Shown: positions 1-4,947 of the stretch, piece by piece
How positions within the stretch are numbered: the stretch's first letter is position 1
Layout of the letters: every line of letters begins with the position of its first letter
DNA from: an uncultured Oceanospirillales bacterium
Lineage (GTDB): Bacteria > Pseudomonadota > Gammaproteobacteria > Pseudomonadales > Litorivicinaceae
Direction of reading: 5' to 3'
Assembly: GCA_913061245.1 (NCBI GenBank)
Contig: CAJXTO010000115.1
Coordinates: forward strand, 1-5,116
DNA: 5,116 bases
Notes under the pieces: generated by a model
The model's input: the letters and a program-made list of their open reading frames with translations, nothing else
What the model was told of the DNA's origin: nothing
Database searches by the model: none
Translations under genes and position numbers: made by a program

Positions 1-77
1 CCGAATTTTCCGGCTCCTATGAGTCCAACTTGCACAGGGCGTTCGGCGCGCTTTACGAGGTCATCGAAGATATACAT
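1..77 (-). CDS. NAD(P)-dependent oxidoreductase, N-terminal fragment (Rossmann fold; probable SAF-domain, homoserine-dehydrogenase-like family)
   Basis: Only the first 25 codons and two bases of the next are in the window; the rest lies beyond base 1. The ATG is at 77-75. The peptide begins MYIFDDLVKRAERPVQVG and continues into LIGAGKFG, a beta strand plus glycine-rich GxGxxG turn typical of a Rossmann dinucleotide-binding site. A short helix before 'PVQVGLIGAGKFG' resembles the opening of a family of NAD(P)-binding oxidoreductases that carry a C-terminal SAF domain and are often labelled homoserine-dehydrogenase-like; that label is from memory of the family and cannot be tested on 25 residues. 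It lies 9 bases after the dioxygenase stop codon, with a TAAGGA ribosome site overlapping that stop, so it is almost certainly the third gene of the GntR operon. It may oxidise or reduce a product of the dioxygenase, but the substrate is unknown. Confidence 0.8.
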   Translation of the reverse strand, partial: MYIFDDLVKRAERPVQVGLIGAGKF

Positions 78-83
78 GAAAAA

Positions 84-89
84 TCCTTA
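84..89 (-). promoter_or_regulatory. Ribosome binding site overlapping the dioxygenase stop codon
   Basis: On the minus strand the sequence reads TAAGGATTTTTCATG. The TAA is the dioxygenase stop, and TAAGGA doubles as the Shine-Dalgarno site, 6 bases before the ATG of the oxidoreductase. This layout supports that start choice and suggests translational coupling of the two enzymes. Confidence 0.75.
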
Positions 90-875
90 GGCTGGTTCAG
101 AGAGCAATTGTTGTAGGCAGTCATCTTCGAGCGCTTCAATTGGAGTGAAATCGCGGTGTGCGATCCATTCTTCTCGATTAAACGCGCGAATATGGTTACT
201 CGTTTCACATAGCGATAAATACACAATCGTACGACCGAATGGTGAGATATTCGGTGGACTCGCATGGACGAGCAATGAGGAGAAGAGAAGCACACTGCCG
301 GCAGGGCCGGTCGGTGCAACACAGCCTCCTTGTTCCGCAAGTTCAGTGACTGTCTCCCGATCCAGCGTCCATAACGGATAGCTCGTTGTTTCGAGATCAT
401 GCCCTGCTTTGACAACGCCTTGCTTGTGGCTTCCAGGAATGAATAGGAGGGGGCCATTAGCGGCCGTCACGTCATCAAGAAAGACACTGATATTCATTGC
501 GCGAGGTTCTGGCATTTCGTCATCGCGCTTCCAGGTGCCATAGTCCTGATGCCATTGCCACACTGCGCCATCGAAGGGAGCCTTCGCATTGACCTTGTAT
601 TGATGCATATACACTTTGCCGTCGAGTAATTGTTCAACTGGCTCAATGAGGCGTGGGTGGGCCCCAAGTCGACGGAATCCTTCATTATAGGTGTGCGCGG
701 CAAATGCTGTTCGTGCGACACCACTTTTCTCTCGCCATACCTCTTTGCGGTCCATCTGATAAATCGCTTCCGCTTCATTTTTAAGAAAGGCTGCTTCTTC
801 AGGTGAGAAGAGGTTCGGAAGAAATAAGTATCCCTCACGGTCAAATTGTTCGAGTTGTTGTGCGGTCAGCTTCAT
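87..875 (-). CDS. Phytanoyl-CoA dioxygenase (PhyH) family Fe(II)/2-oxoglutarate oxygenase, EctD-like
   Basis: This 262-residue protein is a probable cytoplasmic non-haem iron oxygenase that couples 2-oxoglutarate decarboxylation to hydroxylation of a small molecule. The facial triad is visible: H109 and D111 in WQWHQDYGTW, and H204 in VHASPPN. R215 in GRTIVYLSL, 11 residues after H204, fits the 2-oxoglutarate carboxylate anchor. The N-terminal FDREGYLFLPNLFSPEE is the usual PhyH opening. The segment around 107-128 (WHQDYGTW, then DDEMPEPRAMN) lines up with the ectoine hydroxylase signature (WHSDFETW, then EDGMPRMRALS). The protein is shorter than EctD (about 300 residues) and lacks the exact signature, so a different substrate is likely. 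A good AAGGAG site lies 6 bases before the ATG. The gene follows the GntR regulator by 20 bases and precedes the oxidoreductase by 9. Family is certain; substrate is unknown, and no ectABC genes are visible. Confidence 0.92.
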   Translation of the reverse strand: MKLTAQQLEQFDREGYLFLPNLFSPEEAAFLKNEAEAIYQMDRKEVWREKSGVARTAFAAHTYNEGFRRLGAHPRLIEPVEQLLDGKVYMHQYKVNAKAPFDGAVWQWHQDYGTWKRDDEMPEPRAMNISVFLDDVTAANGPLLFIPGSHKQGVVKAGHDLETTSYPLWTLDRETVTELAEQGGCVAPTGPAGSVLLFSSLLVHASPPNISPFGRTIVYLSLCETSNHIRAFNREEWIAHRDFTPIEALEDDCLQQLLSEPA

Positions 876-881
876 GGATTG

Positions 882-887
882 CTCCTT
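882..887 (-). promoter_or_regulatory. Ribosome binding site of the dioxygenase
   Basis: AAGGAG on the minus strand, 6 bases before the ATG at 875-873, is the strongest Shine-Dalgarno site in this operon. It sits in the 20-base gap after the regulator stop codon and fixes the dioxygenase start. The regulator itself has only a weak site, so the enzyme is probably translated better than the regulator. Confidence 0.75.
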
Positions 888-895
888 TTTATTGG

Positions 896-1546
896 TTATT
901 GTTCGGTCAAACGTTGATAGGTTATTTGACCAGCTGATTGTGCGTGCGCAGTTGCTCTTTCACGGGCGAGATCTGCCTCTCCTGTGATAATCGCTTCTGC
1001 GATCGCACGATGTTCATCCCATATGCCGGGTCGAATGCTTGAACTTTCAAGCACCTGATGCATTGAACGAACCATGTGATTCCAAGATCGATCGGCAAAG
1101 GATGTAATTTCGGGATTCCCTGACCGCTCATACAATGCGCGGTGGAACGCGATGTCAGCAATCGCAAGCGCCTGGATCGATTCAGTTTGTTGGGCATCCT
1201 CGCCTTGTTTGATTAATTGCATGAGCTCGCGTTCGGTTTTTGCGTCTCGATGAATGGCGCATAGATAGGCAGCAAGCCCGTCGATGGCTCCTCGGACTTC
1301 ATAAAGATCACGAAGTTGTGTCGGATTAATGGGGGCAACCATTTTTCCTTTTCGACCGTAATCAGAGATCAGACCTTCGCGTTCAAGAAGAACCAGTGCA
1401 TGACTGATGGGCTGTCGGCTGACACCTAATTGGTCAGCTAATTCTTCTTGGCGCAATGGGGCTTCAGGTCCAAGTTCACCTGAGAGGATTCGTTGTCTAA
1501 TGAGTTCATATACCTGATCAACAAGGTCAGTTCTTTGGATCTGCAT
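896..1546 (-). CDS. GntR family transcriptional regulator, FadR/FCD subfamily
   Basis: This is a 216-residue DNA-binding regulator of normal length for the FCD group. Residues about 8-73 form the GntR winged helix-turn-helix: VYELIRQRILSGEL, then LRQEELADQLGVSRQPISHA as the helix-turn-helix, LLEREGLI and the wing up to VAPI. Residues about 77-212 form the all-helical FCD effector domain. Its metal-binding residues appear intact: D131 and H135 (DIAFH), H179 (DEHRAI) and H201 (AHAQSAG), so a metal-assisted carboxylate ligand is plausible. It is the first gene of the operon with the dioxygenase and oxidoreductase. The start ATG has only a weak purine-rich site (AAGAC) upstream. A 17-bp inverted repeat lies 19-35 bases before the start and overlaps the promoter, which suggests it represses its own operon until a substrate or product binds. 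The ligand cannot be deduced. Confidence 0.94.
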   Translation of the reverse strand: MQIQRTDLVDQVYELIRQRILSGELGPEAPLRQEELADQLGVSRQPISHALVLLEREGLISDYGRKGKMVAPINPTQLRDLYEVRGAIDGLAAYLCAIHRDAKTERELMQLIKQGEDAQQTESIQALAIADIAFHRALYERSGNPEITSFADRSWNHMVRSMHQVLESSSIRPGIWDEHRAIAEAIITGEADLARERATAHAQSAGQITYQRLTEQ

Positions 1547-1564
1547 ACGTCTTATTTTTGTGTT

Positions 1565-1581
1565 CTGAATTCAGAATTCAG
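1565..1581. promoter_or_regulatory. Probable operator: 17-bp inverted repeat upstream of the GntR gene
   Basis: CTGAATTC-A-GAATTCAG is a perfect 8+1+8 dyad. It also contains a shorter nested palindrome (TTCTGAATTCAGAA, 1563-1576) and a tandem heptamer GAATTCA twice. It sits between the predicted promoter -10 box and the regulator start codon, the classic place for an autorepressor site. Binding by the adjacent GntR protein is inferred from position and symmetry; the sequence was not matched to a characterised operator. Confidence 0.6.
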
Positions 1582-1608
1582 TAAATCAAAGAGTGTGTCA
1601 GTAGTCAA
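1580..1608 (-). promoter_or_regulatory. Predicted sigma70 promoter of the GntR-dioxygenase-oxidoreductase operon
   Basis: On the minus strand TTGACT (1608-1603) and TTTACT (1585-1580) are separated by exactly 17 bases, matching the -35 and -10 consensus at 5 of 6 and 4 of 6 positions. It lies just downstream of the E1 terminator and about 35 bases before the regulator ATG. The inverted repeat at 1565-1581 overlaps the last bases of the -10 box and the expected transcription start, so bound regulator would block initiation. Confidence 0.55.
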
Positions 1609-1610
1609 TT

Positions 1611-1645
1611 AAAAAGCCGCGCCAGCTTGTGGCTAGCGCAGCTTT
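1611..1645 (-). terminator. Rho-independent terminator after the E1 gene
   Basis: Read on the minus strand, AAAGCTGCGCTAGC (1645-1632) pairs with GCTGGCGCGGCTTT (1626-1613) over 14 base pairs with two G-T wobbles. The loop is CACAA, and the stem runs into a TTTTT tract ending at 1611. It begins 17 bases after the E1 stop codon. The opposite strand lacks a good T run, so it should act mainly on E1 transcripts, separating them from the GntR operon downstream on the same strand. Confidence 0.88.
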
Positions 1646-1662
1646 CTAGCCTCCTTTCAGGA

Positions 1663-4341
1663 CTATTGGTTCCAGGGAGCTGGTTGCGATACAGAGTGTT
1701 TTATCTCAAATAACTCTTCCGCGCGCTGTCGCGCTTTATTTGGAAGTTGACCTGTATCGACTAAAGAAGTGATCGCGGTAAAAGCAATATGTGTAGCGTT
1801 GACTTCAAAAAATGCACGCAATGCTTGGCGATTGGCTGATCGCCCAAATCCATCGGTCCCTAATACATGAAATGGGGCTGTAATGTAGGGACTGATTTGA
1901 GCAGGAACAGCACGGACATAATCTGTTGCGCAGACAATTGGATCGATACCTTCGAGAAGTTTCTCAACGTGAGACGTCTCAGAAGACCCGGTGAGTCGCC
2001 GATCGCGTTGTGCTGATTGCGCGTCACGCGCCAATTCGCTGAAAGACGTGACTGAAAAAATCTCGCATCGCACGTCGAAGTTCTCAGTAAGTAAATGGGC
2101 AGCTTCAATAACTTGCTTCAAGATCGTGCCTGAACCGAGAAGACGCACACAAGGCGCTTCTGAGGGTCCGGCTGAGTGATAGAGATACATTCCACGAATA
2201 ATGTCCTCATCAATTCCATTTGGACGAGACGGATGAGGGTAGTTTTCATTCATTAATGTAATGTAGAAAAACTCATCGTGTTTCTTGTCGTACATCCGGT
2301 GAATCCCGAACTCCACAATAACGGCCAATTCATATGCAAAACATGGATCGTAGGCACGACAATTCGGAATCGTTGCTGCGATTAAATGACTTGATCCATC
2401 TTGATGCTGAAGCCCTTCACCGGAAAGTGTGGTTCTGCCGGCTGTGGCACCGAATAAAAATCCACGGGCCCGTTGATCTGCAGCCGCCCAGATTAAATCG
2501 CCAATGCGTTGAAAGCCGAACATGGAGTAGTAAATGTACATCGGCAGGAGTTCGATGTTGTGTGCTGAGTAGGCAGTCGCTGCTGCCGTCCAAGAGCTAA
2601 TTGCTCCAGCTTCGGAGATACCTTCTTCGAGTAATTGGCCGTCTTTCGCTTCTTTATAAGAAACCAAAGAGCCCGCATCTTCCGGCTCATAGGTCTGACC
2701 ATGTGGCGAATAGATGCCAATCTGATGGAATAGGGTTTGCATGCCGAAGGTTCGAGCTTCATCTGCAACAATTGGAACGATGTGCTTACCAAATTGTTTA
2801 TCTCTTAATAAACCGCTGATGATGCGGACCAATGCCATCGTCGTTGACATTTCTTTGCCATCGGCTTCGAGAGCTGATTTTGCATATGTACTGAACGCTG
2901 GGCGAATTGGCAGTTGATTCGTAGTACTTGAAAAGCGCTTTGGCAGGAAACCACCTAGCTCACCACGACGCTTGAGTAGATATTGAATTTCTTTCGAGTC
3001 TTGTGGCGGCTTTACAAATTCGAGCCGCTCAACTTGCGCATCAGTGAGCGGTAATTGGAAACGGTCGCGGAATGCCAGCAAATTCTCAATATCGAGCTTT
3101 TTCGCCTGATGTGCTGTCATTTTTGATTCGCCAGCTCCACCCATGCCATAGCCTTTTTTTGTTTTCGCAAGGATTACCGTCGGTTGTCCTCGGTGAGCTT
3201 TAGCGGCGGCAAAGGCAGCAAAGAGCTTTTTGAAATCGTGGCCACCTCGTTTGAGGGCGTTGATTTCAGCGTCACTCATGTGCTTCACGAGTGCTGCGGT
3301 TTTTGGATCCTTTTCGAAGAATTTATGGCGGTTGTAGTCACCATCTTTTGATCCTAAATTCTGATACTCCCCGTCAGGAGTTTCAGAAAATCGCTTCAGT
3401 AGGACATGTTCATGGTCTAACGAAAAGAGCGTGTCCCACTCGGACCCCCACAGTACTTTGATGACGTTCCAGCCGGCGCCAATGAACAAGGATTCGAGCT
3501 CTTGGATAATTTGACCATTACCGCGAACAGGACCGTCGAGTCGTTGTAAGTTGCAATTCACAATGAATGTGAGGTTGTCGAGATTCTCGCGTGCAGCCAA
3601 AGTTAAGGCCGCAAGGGATTCGGGCTCATCCATCTCGCCATCACCAAACACTCCCCAGACGTGGCGATCTTGGCTTTCGGTCAGCTGGCGATGTTCGAGA
3701 TAGCGCATAAAACGCGCTTGATAAATCGCTGAGATAGGCCCGATGCCCATTGAGCCTGTGGGTACCTGCCAGAAATCTTTCATCAGCCATGGATGAGGAT
3801 AGGAGCACAGCCCATCGCCGGGTACTTCTTGACGATAATTTTTAAGATCGTCTTCAGAGAGTCGACCCTCTAAAAAGGCTCTGGCATAGACACCAGGAGC
3901 AGAATGCGGTTGAAAATAGACTAAATCACCGTCAAAGGACTCTGTCCGCGCTCTGAAGAAATGATTAAATCCAAGCTCGAAGATCTCGGCGCATGACGCA
4001 TAGGATGCAATGTGTCCACCAAGTTCTCCGTAGGCCTTGTTCGCACGAACGACCATGGCGAGTGCGTTCCAACGCATGATCGAGGTCAGGCGTTCTTCGA
4101 TCTCGAGGTCACCTGGATACGCCGGCTGTTCTGCTAAGGAAATCGTATTTCGATAGGCCGAATAGGGTGCCTTGGTTTGGTTGATACCAAGAACGCGTGC
4201 TTCATCATCGAGTGCGTCGAGGAGCTGTTTCGCTTGTTGTTTGCCTTCTTCTCGAACCAGAGATCTTAGCGCATCAATCCATTCTTGGCGCATATCGTCG
4301 TCGATGTGGTCAGATATCCATTGATCGATGGGTTGATTCAT
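1663..4341 (-). CDS. aceE: Pyruvate dehydrogenase E1 component, homodimeric (AceE) type; possibly a 2-oxobutyrate-preferring MdeB-like E1
   Basis: This 892-residue thiamine-diphosphate enzyme decarboxylates a 2-oxo acid and transfers the acyl group to the lipoyl domain of an E2 partner in the cytoplasm. E. coli AceE is 887 residues and aligns along the whole length. The thiamine/Mg motif is GDGEMDEPES (233-242) with N264 and Q266 in NCNLQRLDG. Active-site residues correspond to E. coli H106, H142, H407, D521, E571 and H640 as H110, H146, H411, D527, E577 and H646. The N-terminal 50 residues, which bind E2 in E. coli, are kept. One departure is FQPHSAPG at 143-150, where E. coli AceE has FQGHISPG. 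No aceF or lpd flanks it: a terminator follows directly, and an Lrp-type regulator diverges upstream. That context resembles mdeB, the E1-like gene of Pseudomonas putida methionine degradation, so 2-oxobutyrate is a possible substrate. Family is certain; substrate is not. Confidence 0.95.
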   Translation of the reverse strand: MNQPIDQWISDHIDDDMRQEWIDALRSLVREEGKQQAKQLLDALDDEARVLGINQTKAPYSAYRNTISLAEQPAYPGDLEIEERLTSIMRWNALAMVVRANKAYGELGGHIASYASCAEIFELGFNHFFRARTESFDGDLVYFQPHSAPGVYARAFLEGRLSEDDLKNYRQEVPGDGLCSYPHPWLMKDFWQVPTGSMGIGPISAIYQARFMRYLEHRQLTESQDRHVWGVFGDGEMDEPESLAALTLAARENLDNLTFIVNCNLQRLDGPVRGNGQIIQELESLFIGAGWNVIKVLWGSEWDTLFSLDHEHVLLKRFSETPDGEYQNLGSKDGDYNRHKFFEKDPKTAALVKHMSDAEINALKRGGHDFKKLFAAFAAAKAHRGQPTVILAKTKKGYGMGGAGESKMTAHQAKKLDIENLLAFRDRFQLPLTDAQVERLEFVKPPQDSKEIQYLLKRRGELGGFLPKRFSSTTNQLPIRPAFSTYAKSALEADGKEMSTTMALVRIISGLLRDKQFGKHIVPIVADEARTFGMQTLFHQIGIYSPHGQTYEPEDAGSLVSYKEAKDGQLLEEGISEAGAISSWTAAATAYSAHNIELLPMYIYYSMFGFQRIGDLIWAAADQRARGFLFGATAGRTTLSGEGLQHQDGSSHLIAATIPNCRAYDPCFAYELAVIVEFGIHRMYDKKHDEFFYITLMNENYPHPSRPNGIDEDIIRGMYLYHSAGPSEAPCVRLLGSGTILKQVIEAAHLLTENFDVRCEIFSVTSFSELARDAQSAQRDRRLTGSSETSHVEKLLEGIDPIVCATDYVRAVPAQISPYITAPFHVLGTDGFGRSANRQALRAFFEVNATHIAFTAITSLVDTGQLPNKARQRAEELFEIKHSVSQPAPWNQ

Positions 4342-4348
4342 TTATGGT

Positions 4349-4353
4349 CTCCT
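4349..4353 (-). promoter_or_regulatory. Ribosome binding site of the E1 gene
   Basis: AGGAG on the minus strand (within TGAGGAGA) lies 7 bases before the ATG at 4341-4339. This strong, well-spaced site supports the MNQPIDQW start. Confidence 0.75.
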
Positions 4354-4368
4354 CATTAGGTACCACGC

Positions 4369-4374
4369 ATTATA
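4369..4374 (-). promoter_or_regulatory. Predicted -10 box of the E1 promoter
   Basis: A perfect TATAAT lies on the minus strand 27 bases before the E1 start codon. No good -35 box is present: the best candidate is CTGAAA at 4399-4394 with a long 19-base spacer. A consensus -10 with a poor -35 fits a promoter that needs an activator, for which the divergent Lrp-type protein is the obvious candidate. Predicted leader length is about 20 bases. Confidence 0.5.
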
Positions 4375-4375
4375 A

Positions 4376-4435
4376 AATCACTAAATTAGTTTTTTTCAGC
4401 GAATCAACAATGTAATTCGGATTGTATTAGTGATT
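4376..4435. promoter_or_regulatory. Divergent control region: 9-bp inverted repeat pair, candidate Lrp-type binding sites
   Basis: AATCACTAA (4376-4384) and TTAGTGATT (4427-4435) are exact inverted copies, centres 51 bases apart, or about five helical turns. The left copy abuts the E1 -10 box. The left arm also overlaps a smaller dyad, ACTAA-A-TTAGT (4380-4390). Lrp-family octamers and tetramers typically bind several phased dyads in AT-rich DNA, so this is a plausible site for the product of the gene at 4473. No strong promoter for that gene is evident; TGTAAT at 4411-4416 is a weak -10 candidate. Confidence 0.45.
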
Positions 4436-4438
4436 AAA

Positions 4439-4450
4439 TCTAAACTTAGA
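4439..4450. repeat. 12-bp dyad TCTAA-AC-TTAGA upstream of the Lrp-type gene
   Basis: This is a perfect 5+2+5 inverted repeat, 23 bases before the regulator start. Its core CTAA-n-TTAG is shared with the dyad ACTAA-A-TTAGT at 4380-4390, suggesting two copies of one recognition motif, one close to each divergent gene. Autoregulation by the Lrp-type protein is inferred. Confidence 0.4.
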
Positions 4451-4472
4451 AATAATAAAAGAGATATTAGCT

Positions 4473-4928
4473 ATGCTTGATGGTATCGATGGGAAAATTC
4501 TGAAGGCGCTCCAGAGAGATGGTCGATTGTCTCAGCTTGAGTTAGCTGATGAGGTAGGTCTTTCCCCGACTCCGTGCGCGCGTCGCGTTAAGAAACTTGA
4601 AACGGATGGATATATCCGTGGGTATACGGCATTAATTGATGAGGAAAAGCTTGGCTTTGGATTCAGCATTTTTGTGTCAGTTCGCCTGGATAAACAAATC
4701 GATGACAGGCTCGTTACGTTCGAAGAGGCGGTGGCTCGATATCAAGAGGTGGTCGACTGTTGGTTGATGACTGGGGGGTTTGATTATTTGTTGCGGGTCG
4801 CAGTGTCGGATTTGCATGAATTTGAGCGGTTTTTGACCCGCAAGTTGACAAAAATCGAAGGGGTTGCGTCCATTGAGTCTTCGATACCGCTACGCCGAGT
4901 CAAAGAGAGTGTGGCACGATTGGTCTGA
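4473..4928 (+). CDS. Lrp/AsnC family transcriptional regulator
   Basis: This 151-residue protein is slightly shorter than E. coli Lrp (164 residues) and typical of the family. Residues 3-50 are the winged helix-turn-helix: LDGIDGKILKALQRDGR, then LELADEVGLSPTPCARRVKKLE as recognition region, then GYIRGYTALID. Residues about 62-145 are the RAM ligand-binding and oligomerisation domain (FSIFVSVRL strand, then MTGGFDYLLRVAVSDLHEFERF at about 99-120, then IEGVASIESSIPL). The GGFDYLLRV turn is where family members bind amino acids. A modest AAGAGA site lies 8 bases before the ATG. It diverges from the E1 gene and shares a 131-bp control region with repeats, so it probably regulates E1 and itself. 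In Pseudomonas putida the Lrp-like MdeR is associated with mdeAB, a suggestive parallel. A transporter gene follows after 19 bases in the same direction. The effector is unknown; an amino acid such as methionine is a guess from context. Confidence 0.93.
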   Translation: MLDGIDGKILKALQRDGRLSQLELADEVGLSPTPCARRVKKLETDGYIRGYTALIDEEKLGFGFSIFVSVRLDKQIDDRLVTFEEAVARYQEVVDCWLMTGGFDYLLRVAVSDLHEFERFLTRKLTKIEGVASIESSIPLRRVKESVARLV

Positions 4929-4936
4929 TCATGAAT

Positions 4937-4941
4937 AGGGA
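4937..4941 (+). promoter_or_regulatory. Ribosome binding site selecting a TTG start
   Basis: AGGGA lies 6 bases before the TTG at 4948. An in-frame TAG at 4936-4938 excludes any start further upstream, and no in-frame ATG occurs in the visible part. The nearest later alternative, GTG at 5008, would fall inside the first membrane segment. The site therefore decides the start. Confidence 0.6.
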
Positions 4942-4947
4942 ACCAAC

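Noticed and set aside
53..457. 134-codon minus-strand open frame overlapping the dioxygenase gene.
   Set aside because: It lies in another frame of a clear PhyH gene, and its translation shows no domain and an unnatural composition.
87..875. Calling the dioxygenase ectD (ectoine hydroxylase).
   Set aside because: It is shorter than EctD, the signature residues are altered, and no ectoine synthesis genes are nearby.
1613..1645. Stem-loop considered as a bidirectional terminator or small RNA.
   Set aside because: The plus-strand side ends in GCTTTC without a T run, and no plus-strand gene reads into it; it is best explained as the E1 terminator only.
2334..2819. Two adjacent plus-strand open frames antisense to the E1 gene.
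   Set aside because: Both lie opposite highly conserved E1 sequence, lack good start signals and are explained as shadows.
4197..4415. 72-codon plus-strand open frame antisense to the start of the E1 gene.
   Set aside because: It overlaps well-conserved E1 coding sequence and the divergent control region, with no recognisable protein features.
4401..4419. Short CGAAT/ATTCG inverted pair (4400-4404 and 4415-4419) as a further operator.
   Set aside because: Five-base arms with a ten-base gap are easily expected by chance in this AT-rich region.
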